From positions 310,001-374,000 of the forward strand of contig NZ_SIRE01000004.1 in NCBI RefSeq assembly GCF_004307995.1: a DNA stretch of 64,000 bases, given 5' to 3'. The stretch is from Paenibacillus thalictri (GTDB lineage: Bacteria > Bacillota > Bacilli > Paenibacillales > NBRC-103111). Positions 1-8,306 of this stretch are shown one piece after another; the first letter of the stretch is position 1; every line of letters begins with the position of its first letter. The notes under the pieces are model-generated. The model was not told the DNA's origin and ran no database searches. It saw only the letters and a program-made list of their open reading frames with translations. The translations under genes were made by a program, and so were the position numbers.

Positions 1-622
1 TATGCGGCTCTAAGAAGTTCACATACGCAATAAACGGATTGTCCTCGTTCTCGCGGATAAATCGCGTAACTTCCCGCGCGGTATAAGCGGGTTTGCCGTG
101 CTCTTCGGGCAGTCTCGCACAATAATCCCGACTGAAAAACTCAAATCCGTCCTTCGCAATTTTATCGGGTTTGAAGCCTTGTTCCACCAGATAGTGATGA
201 TAGGACGAATGGATCTTTTGGTCCCGTCCATTGGAGTAACCCATGCGATAGCTGTCCTCGTAGCTAACCCATTTCCGGAAACCATGTTGAGGAAACACCT
301 CATCTCCTAGATGCCATTTACCGAAATAACCGGTGCGATAATCGGAGAAATCCCCCATTTCCGGCAGACAAGGCAGCTCCATATCCAGAGGGATGTTATT
401 GGCAATGCATCCATGGACATGGGGGTACAGACCTGTCAATAAACTAGCCCGTGAGGGGGTGCATACCGGTTGTGTGACATAAGCATGCTCAAACACGACG
501 GATTGATCGGCAAGCTTGTCCATGTTTGGAGTGTTAATGATCGCATTACCATAAGACCTCATTGTGGAAATACTCTGCTCATCGGTAAACACAAACAGTA
601 GATTCGTTTTCCTTATCGTCAA
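1..622 (-). CDS. Sulfatase family hydrolase, 5' part only (runs off the left edge)
   Basis: The visible N-terminal 207 residues belong to the alkaline-phosphatase-like sulfatase superfamily. The start shows a metal-binding FTDEQ segment. The sulfatase signature VCTPSRASLLTG carries the Cys (residue 54) that an anaerobic or formylglycine maturase would convert to formylglycine. This is followed by a GKWHLGD segment typical of the family. Such enzymes hydrolyse sulfate (sometimes phosphonate) esters; the substrate cannot be told from this fragment. I chose a TTG start at 622 because AAGGAG lies 9 bases upstream. An in-frame ATG at 631 directly abuts that Shine-Dalgarno (SD) sequence and is less likely. 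No signal peptide is visible, suggesting a cytoplasmic enzyme. The C-terminal half is outside the window. Confidence 0.88.
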   Translation of the reverse strand, partial: MTIRKTNLLFVFTDEQSISTMRSYGNAIINTPNMDKLADQSVVFEHAYVTQPVCTPSRASLLTGLYPHVHGCIANNIPLDMELPCLPEMGDFSDYRTGYFGKWHLGDEVFPQHGFRKWVSYEDSYRMGYSNGRDQKIHSSYHHYLVEQGFKPDKIAKDGFEFFSRDYCARLPEEHGKPAYTAREVTRFIRENEDNPFIAYVNFLEPH

Positions 623-790
623 AAAAGTCATCTCCTTTCTATTAGCATATTGCGATTGTTGCACAGGAACCCTTTACAAGCCATTGTCCGTTCCAAACAA
701 CTTAGACTTTGATATCATAAATTGTCTTCACACAACCTATTGTCATCAAGAAGACATTCCGGATCGGATGATGCTGGGGCTGCCGCTCCA

Positions 791-815
791 TAAAAAAATC
801 CCCCGAATGGGGGAT
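791..815 (-). terminator. Rho-independent terminator of the MalT-like regulator gene
   Basis: On the minus strand the sequence ATCCCCC, loop ATTC, GGGGGAT is followed by a run of T. It lies about 20 bases after the stop codon at 835 and separates this gene from the sulfatase gene. The 623-790 stretch left of it holds no gene I can see and should contain the sulfatase promoter. Confidence 0.85.
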
Positions 816-834
816 ATATCTGGAAAAAAGGAGA

Positions 835-3800
835 TCAGCCGAGTGTGATCCACTCCGCAGCGCGCTGCAGCGCCTGCACCCGGTTGTTTACCTCCAGCTT
901 TTTGTACACATTTTTAATATGGGATTTTACGGTTTCACTTGTAATGTTAAGGCGGAGGGCAATTTCCTTGTTCGATAATCCTTGGCTGATCAACTGCATA
1001 ATTTTTAGTTCCTGCACGGTCAGGTTGTGCGGTTGTTGTTCCGCATCAGGCGTAACACGCAGAGCTTGAAGAAGCTGCTTAACATAAGCCAGAGAAACCG
1101 GGCGGGGATTTTTAAGCCCGCTTCCTTGCTGCTGCTTTAAGTATCCGGCTAGCAACGCCTCCATGCCGGCCCCTTCATCCATAAAGCTGCGGATGTACCC
1201 TTCCGGTTCCGAGAGCTGCAAAGCAATTTCCAATTGAGCGAGCGCCGCCTCGGTTCGGCCTAAACGGTGAAGTATGACGCTTTGCAAGATAAGTGCCTTG
1301 ATCCGGTCCCGGAGACGCCCCTCCTTGCTTAACAATGGATTCAACCGTTCCAATAAATACAGCGCGTCTTCCATCCTCTCACACGCTGCAAGCACTCTCG
1401 CCAAAGCCAAATGCTCCTGTACCCGATACAGCGAAACTTCATCCGTATGCGACAAACCGCATCTTTGCAGCCACTCCTGCGCATAGGAACGAGAGCCTTG
1501 GCGCAGTGACAGGCACGCCTCTTCCGCTTCGATACTTCGCATAAATAATTCATTGTCGGGAGAATCGATCTGCGCCTTCAACTGCTCAAGCAGCTCCGAC
1601 GCCCGGCCCGGGTTGCCCAGAGCCTGCTGAATCCGCGAAGCGCTGATCATGTTATGAATCAAAATCCGCGCAAAAGGCTTAATATCCTGACGCCCTATTG
1701 CCTGACTCACGTACCGGTCCGCTTCTTCCAGCCGGTTCCACTCATACAGCAGTTTGCTATAAGAAGCATACAGAAGACCGACAAAAGGATAGTTTTCTTT
1801 CTGTTCCCATACAGCAATCCATTTGGACAGGAAAGCTCCGCCCGCATGCAGATCGTTGATAAACGCCAAATGATCGTCAAACGCATCATACCCTTGGTAT
1901 CTGTTGCGTCCCATCGTTTGAAAGAAGCTGCCTTCCGGCATATGACGCTCCACCAGCTCGAAATATTCAGACGTGCGGGCCAGGTCCTTCTGAAGATAAG
2001 AAGTAATGGAACAGAAGAAGTAAATATTGCCCATCGCCCTGTTCCATGCGGTGTCGCCCCATCTTTCCCGCATCCCTTGAAACCGCACAGTCGCTTGTCC
2101 CACTCTTCGGAAGGCGGCTTCCCATTCTCCGACGCCCAGCAAAACCGATATATAGAACATCTCAATCATCGGCTTGTCCGCAAAAGCGTTCTCCGGCAGT
2201 TTCGAGACCCATCTATGAAGTGCGACACTTTTGGATTGCACTAACGTATGGAGATTTTTCTCAATAATCCGCACGGCATCTGCAAATTGTTCTCCTTCTA
2301 AATAATGCTCCACAGCCTCTTCGTCAAATCCGTGGTTCTCCAGCCAGATGGCCGCACGATGATGCGCCTGCAGCCACTCGCGCCGGTCTTTTTTGAACAA
2401 TAGCTGCTGCAAAAAGTCGGAAAGCAAATGGTGATACCGGTACCAGTTTCTATGGTCGTCCAGCGGAATAATAAACAAATTCAGCTTCTCTAATCGTTCC
2501 AACTGCTCTTGGCCGTTCGTTTGGCCTGTCACAGCCTCACATAAGGAGTCGTTCATACGGTTTAAGACGGACGTTTGCAATAAAAAAGCAAGAGTAGCCT
2601 CCGATTGATAGCGAAGCACTTCTCTGAGCAAATAATCCGATATATCGCGCTGCCGGCCGCTAAACCGCTGAATCGTCTCGGTAATATTCTCGCTCCGCTT
2701 TAGAGAGATTGCCGCTAACTGCAGGCCGCTGATCCAACCTTCGGTTTGATCGAACAGCGCTGTCACTTGCTCATTGGTCAGCAATAAATCGGCCGTATCC
2801 CGAAAAAAGACAATTCCTTCATCCAATTGAAACCGTAAATCGTGTGCGAAAATCTGGTTGCATTCGCCTTTTCCCAAAAGCCTGGACGTAGGTATGGCCA
2901 ATTCGGTACGGCTTGCGATATATACGTGAATATGTGACGGCAAACGTTCGAGCAGCTCGTACAATGAACGATGAATGTCAGGAAGCTCAATGAAATGATA
3001 ATCGTCGATCACAATGGCCAGCTCGCCGGTTAATTGATTGAGTTCATTCAGTAATGCGGGGGTCGTATGCTCCAAATACACCAAAGCTTCTTTCTCAAGA
3101 GCATGGGTGACCGTTTGACCAAAACCCGGAACTTGCTCTTGAATAGCAGCGGTGAGGCAGCTCCAAAACTGGGTATATTCATTATCCCGCTTATCCAGCG
3201 AAACCCAAGCCGTAAGCGCCCCGTTTTGTCTGACCCATTCGCTTAACGCTGTCGTTTTCCCGTAACCGGCCTGCGCGGAAAGCAGCGTTAGCTTGGTCTC
3301 CATCCCTTCGTTCAGCTTCCGTATAAGCCGCGGCCGGGATACCAAAGCTTTACGCACATGAGGGACATGAAGTTTTGTGCTTGGAATCGCCGAGATGTCT
3401 ACTTCAGCATTCCGTTCCCGCTCCACGGGCGTCATGCCAGGAGGCTGCTTCTCTCCATGCCCGGCAAGATTTCCCGGCTTTATCGCGGGTGGTGCCGTTG
3501 CGGTAACTTGCTGTTTTTTGCGGACTTTATCCAGCGTCTGTATCATTCGCTTGACGGTTACGGGTTTCAGCAGGTAATCCAATGCGTTCACATCAAAAGC
3601 TTGGACCGCGTAATTGTCGTATCCGGTCACAAAGACCACATCGATAGAAGCATCAAGTTCACGAAGAAGACTGGATAACCTCATCCCGTTAATTTCCGGC
3701 ATGGAAATATCCAGAAACGCCATATCCGGCGGACTTTTCTTCGCATATTCATAAGCCTCCCACGGGTCCAGGGAGGTATGGCAAATTTCGATCCCGCCGA

Positions 3801-3870
3801 TTTCGGATAAAACCATTTCCAGACGTTCCACCGCTAATTCTTCATCATCCACGATCATCGCTCGCAGCAT
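835..3870 (-). CDS. Response regulator with MalT/LAL-type ATPase, TPR-like body and LuxR HTH
   Basis: Three-part transcription regulator of about 1011 residues. Residues 1-115 are a receiver domain with acidic pair DDEE, phospho-acceptor Asp in AFLDISMP (about D54) and the conserved Lys in LLKPV (about K102). From about 165 it continues as a MalT/LAL-type STAND ATPase with Walker A AGYGKTT (about 201-207) and a VIDDYHF Walker-B-like stretch. A long helical repeat region follows. The C-terminus is a LuxR-type HTH (GLSNKEIALRLNI, then TVKSHIKNVYKKL). MalT relatives are normally switched by an inducer bound to the repeat region; here the receiver adds phosphorylation input. The stop codon of the upstream sensor kinase overlaps the longest reading of this ORF (start 3879). 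The ATG at 3870 has GGAGG 9 bases upstream and is preferred. The two genes should form a two-component pair. Confidence 0.9.
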   Translation of the reverse strand: MLRAMIVDDEELAVERLEMVLSEIGGIEICHTSLDPWEAYEYAKKSPPDMAFLDISMPEINGMRLSSLLRELDASIDVVFVTGYDNYAVQAFDVNALDYLLKPVTVKRMIQTLDKVRKKQQVTATAPPAIKPGNLAGHGEKQPPGMTPVERERNAEVDISAIPSTKLHVPHVRKALVSRPRLIRKLNEGMETKLTLLSAQAGYGKTTALSEWVRQNGALTAWVSLDKRDNEYTQFWSCLTAAIQEQVPGFGQTVTHALEKEALVYLEHTTPALLNELNQLTGELAIVIDDYHFIELPDIHRSLYELLERLPSHIHVYIASRTELAIPTSRLLGKGECNQIFAHDLRFQLDEGIVFFRDTADLLLTNEQVTALFDQTEGWISGLQLAAISLKRSENITETIQRFSGRQRDISDYLLREVLRYQSEATLAFLLQTSVLNRMNDSLCEAVTGQTNGQEQLERLEKLNLFIIPLDDHRNWYRYHHLLSDFLQQLLFKKDRREWLQAHHRAAIWLENHGFDEEAVEHYLEGEQFADAVRIIEKNLHTLVQSKSVALHRWVSKLPENAFADKPMIEMFYISVLLGVGEWEAAFRRVGQATVRFQGMRERWGDTAWNRAMGNIYFFCSITSYLQKDLARTSEYFELVERHMPEGSFFQTMGRNRYQGYDAFDDHLAFINDLHAGGAFLSKWIAVWEQKENYPFVGLLYASYSKLLYEWNRLEEADRYVSQAIGRQDIKPFARILIHNMISASRIQQALGNPGRASELLEQLKAQIDSPDNELFMRSIEAEEACLSLRQGSRSYAQEWLQRCGLSHTDEVSLYRVQEHLALARVLAACERMEDALYLLERLNPLLSKEGRLRDRIKALILQSVILHRLGRTEAALAQLEIALQLSEPEGYIRSFMDEGAGMEALLAGYLKQQQGSGLKNPRPVSLAYVKQLLQALRVTPDAEQQPHNLTVQELKIMQLISQGLSNKEIALRLNITSETVKSHIKNVYKKLEVNNRVQALQRAAEWITLG

Positions 3871-3875
3871 CCGCT

Positions 3876-5108
3876 TCATCCTCCATTTTGCTTGGCCGTG
3901 TAGGCAGGAATGTTGAAAATTACCTTTGTGCCTATTCCTACCGCACTTTCAATGCGAATGCTTTTCCCGTAAAGCAGCTTGAGCCGTTGGCTGATGTTCC
4001 ATAACCCGACGCCTTTCTTACTCGCATTCGATTGCAGTATCTCCTCTATTTGTCTTTCGCTCATGCCGCAGCCATTGTCCTCAATGACAAAGCTGACTGC
4101 GCCGTCCGCTTCCGTCCTTATGGATATTTCCACAGTTCCCCCGCGCAAATTGGACATCAGACCATGCCTTACGGCATTTTCCACCAGCGGCTGGAGGATC
4201 AACGGGGGAATCCGGGTATCCGGATTGGCGGTTACATCGTATTCTACAAACAATCTGGCGCCAAAACGCACCTTTTCGATGTTGAGATACGCTTTGACGA
4301 GCTCCAGTTCATTTTCTATCGTGGTCAGGCAATCCAATTGTTTGAAGTCGAAGCTTTTCCGCAAATACTGCGAAAATTCCAGCGTCAATTCCTCCGCCTT
4401 ACGAGGATCCTTGATGCACAATACCGCAATGGAATTCAGCGTGTTGTAGAGAAAGTGAGGTTTGATCTGAGAACGCAGGAAGGCGATTTCCGCATCTCTC
4501 GCTTCGGCCTGCAACTGCCGGTTTTTCTCTGTTATTTCTCGCACCGTTTCTTTGATATATATGAAGAACAACACAGAGGATATGGAAATAATTGTATATA
4601 TAACCTGAACCTGAAGAAACTTAAACGAAAATCCGTCAACCCAAACCCTCGTTATGCCTCCGACGAAACAGTAGCAGACGGACAGAAGCAGCGCCAGCAG
4701 CAGCCTCTTATTTTTCCCCGCCGCGGCAAAAAAGGTTTGGGCGTATATAATCGCTGCCATGCTGCAGAGAAGGGTCAGAATGGTCGTATAAACGCCCGAA
4801 TCGACTCCAAGATAAATCCGGTACAAAATGATGAGCGCAGATAAACTGACGCCCGTTCTCCAGCCGCCATACAACGTCCCAAGCAATAACGGAACGATTC
4901 GTATGTCCACACGAATTCCGGAGGTAATATAGGTTGGGAAGGACATGCACAATAAGATGGACAACCCCCACGATACCGCCTGGATGATCGCTGCGTAGTG
5001 CTGTATTTTGGATTTTTCCGCAAAAAATATTTCGAAGGTGAAAATTAAAGTGGTTATTAGCGCAAGCTGCAGCAAAAAATCCTTCGTGATGTTGAGATCC
5101 ATAATCAC
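3876..5108 (-). CDS. LytS/YpdA-type membrane sensor histidine kinase
   Basis: 410 residues. The N-terminal half (about 10-185) holds five or six hydrophobic segments of the 5TMR-LYT type. A short helical linker leads to the His_kinase motif SQIKPHFLYNTLNSI, with phospho-accepting His about 218. It ends in a HATPase domain with N-box PLVENAVRHGL, G1 EDNGCGM and G2 GVGLWNISQRL. It should autophosphorylate and pass phosphate to the receiver domain of the gene just downstream, with which it overlaps or nearly overlaps. LytS kinases usually pair with LytTR regulators; a MalT-like partner is unusual. The ligand is unknown. It may be co-transcribed with the VanZ-like and TVP38-like genes, about 100 bases upstream. 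GTG start with AAAGGTG just upstream. Confidence 0.9.
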   Translation of the reverse strand: MIMDLNITKDFLLQLALITTLIFTFEIFFAEKSKIQHYAAIIQAVSWGLSILLCMSFPTYITSGIRVDIRIVPLLLGTLYGGWRTGVSLSALIILYRIYLGVDSGVYTTILTLLCSMAAIIYAQTFFAAAGKNKRLLLALLLSVCYCFVGGITRVWVDGFSFKFLQVQVIYTIISISSVLFFIYIKETVREITEKNRQLQAEARDAEIAFLRSQIKPHFLYNTLNSIAVLCIKDPRKAEELTLEFSQYLRKSFDFKQLDCLTTIENELELVKAYLNIEKVRFGARLFVEYDVTANPDTRIPPLILQPLVENAVRHGLMSNLRGGTVEISIRTEADGAVSFVIEDNGCGMSERQIEEILQSNASKKGVGLWNISQRLKLLYGKSIRIESAVGIGTKVIFNIPAYTAKQNGG

Positions 5109-5206
5109 TGTATCACCTTTACCTGTTTAATGTACGCCATTCTGGATGGGCCGCGGGGCCGCTGACCGTTGAACATGTCTGCGTATACACCTGCACCCGT
5201 GCCTGC

Positions 5207-5659
5207 CTACAATTCGACCCTTACGATGCGGTCCTGCCTCCAGCGAAACACGCTATACAGCAAATAGCCGATCGCTGCGCCCAAATAGTTTAAAATCACA
5301 TCGTCCACATCGCCGCTGCCCACCCGCAAAAACGTCTGCAGCAGCTCCAGCGCGACAATCGCCGCGATAAAAATGAACGAAAACTTCCAAAACCTTTCGC
5401 ATCCCTTAAATATGTACGGCATTAACCAGCCGAAAGGCACAAAAACCCCGATGTTGCCTACAATATTGATAACCCACATCTCAAACTGAAAAGCATTAAA
5501 GTGCACAAAATACCGCTCGATCGTTCGAAACGGAATCAAGTTGTAGCGCAGCTCGGCCGCTGTCTGTTCGCCCCTGTGAAATCCGAGAAACATCCAGTAC
5601 AGCAGACATGCGCTGTAGCCTATAAACACTATCCAAGCCAGCAGCTTGTTTAATCTCAC
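5207..5659 (-). CDS. VanZ-like membrane protein
   Basis: About 150 residues with four to five hydrophobic segments and the VanZ-family pattern: YNLIPFRTIERY after the first loop, NIVGNIGVFVPFGWLMPY, then RVGSGDVDDVILNYLGAAIGYLLY. VanZ confers low-level teicoplanin resistance in some enterococci. Most members, including this one, have no established function. The start was moved to a GTG at 5659: GGAGG lies 8 bases upstream and the GTG overlaps the TGA of the preceding TVP38-like gene, a typical translational coupling arrangement. No resistance gene neighbours it, so a role in glycopeptide resistance should not be assumed. Confidence 0.8.
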   Translation of the reverse strand: MRLNKLLAWIVFIGYSACLLYWMFLGFHRGEQTAAELRYNLIPFRTIERYFVHFNAFQFEMWVINIVGNIGVFVPFGWLMPYIFKGCERFWKFSFIFIAAIVALELLQTFLRVGSGDVDDVILNYLGAAIGYLLYSVFRWRQDRIVRVEL

Positions 5660-6267
5660 GAAGTTCGCCTCCATAATCTGTACATGCCAAAAGTGAGCAG
5701 CAAAAACACTGCATAAACAAGCGCCGCAATCAGCACCGTTTTGATATCCGTCAACACGTTTTCCCCGACAAACGCATACAGCGCCATGCCGGGAATTTTC
5801 CCCAACGCCGATGCGGCCACATAAGCGCTGAACGGAACCGCGGCGACTCCGGCATAGGTGTTGACCAGAGCCTGCGGGATGATCGGAATCAGCCTGGCGA
5901 ACAGGATCGCAAAGAAGGCGTTTTGCTCTATCATGCGGGTAAACTGCTCGAGACGACGGAATCGGGCGATGTACAACCTTCCCCTCTCATGAAAATAATA
6001 TTTCACAACCGCGTACATCATGACTGATGCCGACAAACCGCCCAGCCAACTGATTAACGCGCCGCCGGTCAAGCCGTACACCAAACCCATAATGGCGATG
6101 ACGATACTGTATGGAATAACGGGAATCAACGCAAAAAACGTAACAACCAAATACATCACAACGACCGGGGGCTGGCTGTTGCGGAGCCAAAATAAAATAT
6201 CGTCCTTATATAACATCGTGAGTGCCGCAATTATCGCATACACGGCGACAACGTACCAACGCTTCAT
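5656..6267 (-). CDS. TVP38/TMEM64 (DedA-like) family membrane protein
   Basis: About 203 residues with several transmembrane helices and the family signature: FFALIPVIPYSIVIAIMGLVYG, then GGALISWLGGL, and the re-entrant FAILFARLIPIIPQALVNTYAGVAAVPF with the conserved R-x-x-P. Family members are membrane proteins implicated in lipid scrambling or envelope homeostasis; the specific role is unknown. The frame is open upstream to 6423, adding a low-quality Gln/Glu-rich extension. The ATG at 6267 fits the family length and sits 8 bases after a run of four AGGAGC repeats that resemble SD sites. Its TGA overlaps the GTG of the VanZ-like gene. Confidence 0.8.
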   Translation of the reverse strand: MKRWYVVAVYAIIAALTMLYKDDILFWLRNSQPPVVVMYLVVTFFALIPVIPYSIVIAIMGLVYGLTGGALISWLGGLSASVMMYAVVKYYFHERGRLYIARFRRLEQFTRMIEQNAFFAILFARLIPIIPQALVNTYAGVAAVPFSAYVAASALGKIPGMALYAFVGENVLTDIKTVLIAALVYAVFLLLTFGMYRLWRRTS

Positions 6268-6275
6268 AGATGGCT

Positions 6276-6299
6276 GCTCCTGCTCCTGCTCCTGCTCCT
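6276..6299 (-). repeat. Four tandem AGGAGC hexamers, SD-like, before the TVP38-like start
   Basis: Read on the minus strand, AGGAGC occurs four times in a row and ends 8 bases before ATG 6267. Each unit contains an SD-like AGGAG. If translation starts further upstream the same bases would encode an (EQ)n stretch. Unit number could change by slippage without shifting frame, altering either SD redundancy or the length of the EQ stretch. Confidence 0.6.
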
Positions 6300-6468
6300 G
6301 AATCGGCTTTTTGTCAACGTATGGCTCCTTAAGATGGCATCGGGAGAAGTCGCGTCCGAATGAAAAACACTTGGCCATTCCCCGTACTCCGAGAGTCCGT
6401 ATCTCCATAGTGTATCCTGCCAAGCATCGCCATACAAGATCATGCCGGTTAAATATCGGAAAACGGTA

Positions 6469-6540
6469 AAAAATGCACCCTTTAGAATCATCGGATTCAC
6501 CGGAGAGGGTTATCCGATATTCATTCTAAAGGGTGCATTT
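6469..6540 (-). terminator. Long hairpin terminator at the 3' end of the CIS gene cluster
   Basis: On the minus strand AAATGCACCCTTTAGAAT plus ATCGGAT pairs with ATCCGAT plus ATTCTAAAGGGTGCAT, followed by TTTTTT. The stem exceeds 20 base pairs with one small asymmetry. It lies about 70 bases past the stop codon of the last CIS gene (6610) and is the only strong terminator found on that strand between 6.6 and 43 kb. The rest of the 6268-6609 gap holds no gene; the left part should contain the promoter for the TVP38-VanZ-kinase-regulator genes. Confidence 0.85.
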
Positions 6541-6609
6541 CAGACTTCGCATCCGGCCGCTTTTTCATGCGGGCCGGCATGTATACATAAAGACCTGTGC
6601 GGCTTAACG

Positions 6610-8286
6610 CTAATTTTTGGAGGCGGCCGCTTCTTTTTCCACAATCTCTAACTGCAGCGACCGGCTGTCTTTGGCGCTCTGCTCGGATGGCGTTTTGACC
6701 GCCCACCATCTGATGCGGACTCTTGTCCGTTCCGTCTTTTGCATGACGCGAACCCCGATTCGGAATGTGCCCTTCTTCGGGTAATGAATCATTCCGATCT
6801 TTACCTCGGGGAATTCGGAGGCATACTGGCTGTCGTGAAACACGTCCTGCGGGCCGTAATAAATGGCGTCGCTTTTATTCCACATCTGCGGCAATGCGGC
6901 TTCGCTGTCGTCCTGTTCGTCCGACAATCCGGCCGTAATCAATACGGCCCCGGCACCCAGGCCATGAACAATTTCTTCCGAGTGGAAATTTCTTTGGCGG
7001 CGCTCATACCATTTCTTTTTCTCTTTTGGCATAATCGATATTTCGACAATACCGGTTGCGATCTGCTCTTCCTTGGCCGGCTCCTCGTCTTGTCCGAACA
7101 TCTCCCGGAAATCGTCTTTAATGTCGGGAAATCCGGACGGTTGCTCCGAATGGGGCTGCTGTTCCTCCACGGCGCGGACCAAGGACGGTTCAAAGCGGGC
7201 TGCCGATCTCAGCTGAGAAGAGAATATTTTATAAAGCATCGTCGGATTCAGAACATAATCATCAAACGGAATACGCTCGACACTATCTATCGCATAGGTC
7301 GCTCCCATCTGCAGCAAATTGATTTTGGCCAAATATACGCAGGGATCGGCCGGCGAATCGATAGCTCTGTCCAGCGAACGGGCATAATAGGCTTCAAGCA
7401 TGCGGTGCTCGGACGGTTCGTCGCTAATTTCGACGTTTTGCCTGACTTGGGTTAAATCGTAAATTAACCTGTCGCCGACAACAAGACGCGACGTACCGCT
7501 TTTAGCGGCAATGGTTCCATGATCCTTGGTGCGTGGCGGCAACGCCGCGGATACCCGCATGCGGATCGTGACCGTGTAGACGGCCTGGCCCCCATCCGTC
7601 GGCTCGGCGAATTTCACGAGCCCCTCGGGAAGCAGATCAAGCGGCTCCACATTAGCCCACTCCGGTTCATACTGGAATTCGACATGAGGCGTCTGCAGCG
7701 TCTTCTCGATGGTCAACCGCAGATCGAAGATCTGGCCGGGCTGCAAGAAACGGGGCACCGACTGCAATACCCGCACATGCGCATCTTCGTACCAGATCGA
7801 CGTATCTTCGATCAAATGGTTGTATTCCTGCAGGGCAGGCGCTGGCGGCTGCTCCCGAATGAACAACCTGTAGCTTTCGAGAATGCGGTTATGCTCACTC
7901 ACTTCGTCGCTCCGGCCGGAGGCTCCGGCGATGGAATGAACGGGCTCCTTGCCCTTCTCATCATAAGCGATGCATAAATACACATTTTTGGCGTAATCGT
8001 TGTTAGTAAACCCTTCCATCATTGACAGCTTCATCGCTACCGGAGAAGGTACGACGATTTCGCGCCCCAGTTGATCGAGCGCCACGCCTGTCTCTACCGA
8101 GACCGACTTATCGTCGACAGCCACAGCCTGCAGACCGGATACGACACCGCTGCCGAACAGCAGACGGTTGGTCAACCTCCGCTTATCGGAGTAATAAGAC
8201 TGCTCAGACATAAAATCCCGCACCGTCAGAAGCTTACCGTAAAAGTAACGGTTTCTTTCAAACGGAAAGTATCTCGGTTTGTTCAT
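6610..8286 (-). CDS. CIS-associated conserved protein with N-terminal YFYGKLL motif
   Basis: About 558 residues, last gene of the CIS run. The N-terminus carries the block RYFYGKLLTVRDFMSEQ followed by KRRLTNRLLFGSGVVSGL. I recognise this block from proteins encoded at the ends of contractile-injection loci, but it has no named biochemical role. The middle (about 150-290) is beta-rich. A mobile acidic stretch (about 385-420) and a C-terminal beta-rich domain follow. Its position right after the TIGR02242 tail protein suggests a peripheral baseplate or distal structural part, but this is inference. ATG 8286 has GAGGGG 7 bases upstream. An alternative ATG at 8307 overlaps the TAA of the preceding gene (TAATG) and would add seven residues. 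Confidence 0.75.
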   Translation of the reverse strand: MNKPRYFPFERNRYFYGKLLTVRDFMSEQSYYSDKRRLTNRLLFGSGVVSGLQAVAVDDKSVSVETGVALDQLGREIVVPSPVAMKLSMMEGFTNNDYAKNVYLCIAYDEKGKEPVHSIAGASGRSDEVSEHNRILESYRLFIREQPPAPALQEYNHLIEDTSIWYEDAHVRVLQSVPRFLQPGQIFDLRLTIEKTLQTPHVEFQYEPEWANVEPLDLLPEGLVKFAEPTDGGQAVYTVTIRMRVSAALPPRTKDHGTIAAKSGTSRLVVGDRLIYDLTQVRQNVEISDEPSEHRMLEAYYARSLDRAIDSPADPCVYLAKINLLQMGATYAIDSVERIPFDDYVLNPTMLYKIFSSQLRSAARFEPSLVRAVEEQQPHSEQPSGFPDIKDDFREMFGQDEEPAKEEQIATGIVEISIMPKEKKKWYERRQRNFHSEEIVHGLGAGAVLITAGLSDEQDDSEAALPQMWNKSDAIYYGPQDVFHDSQYASEFPEVKIGMIHYPKKGTFRIGVRVMQKTERTRVRIRWWAVKTPSEQSAKDSRSLQLEIVEKEAAASKN

Positions 8287-8306
8287 GTTCTTCCCCTCTT
8301 TGCTCA

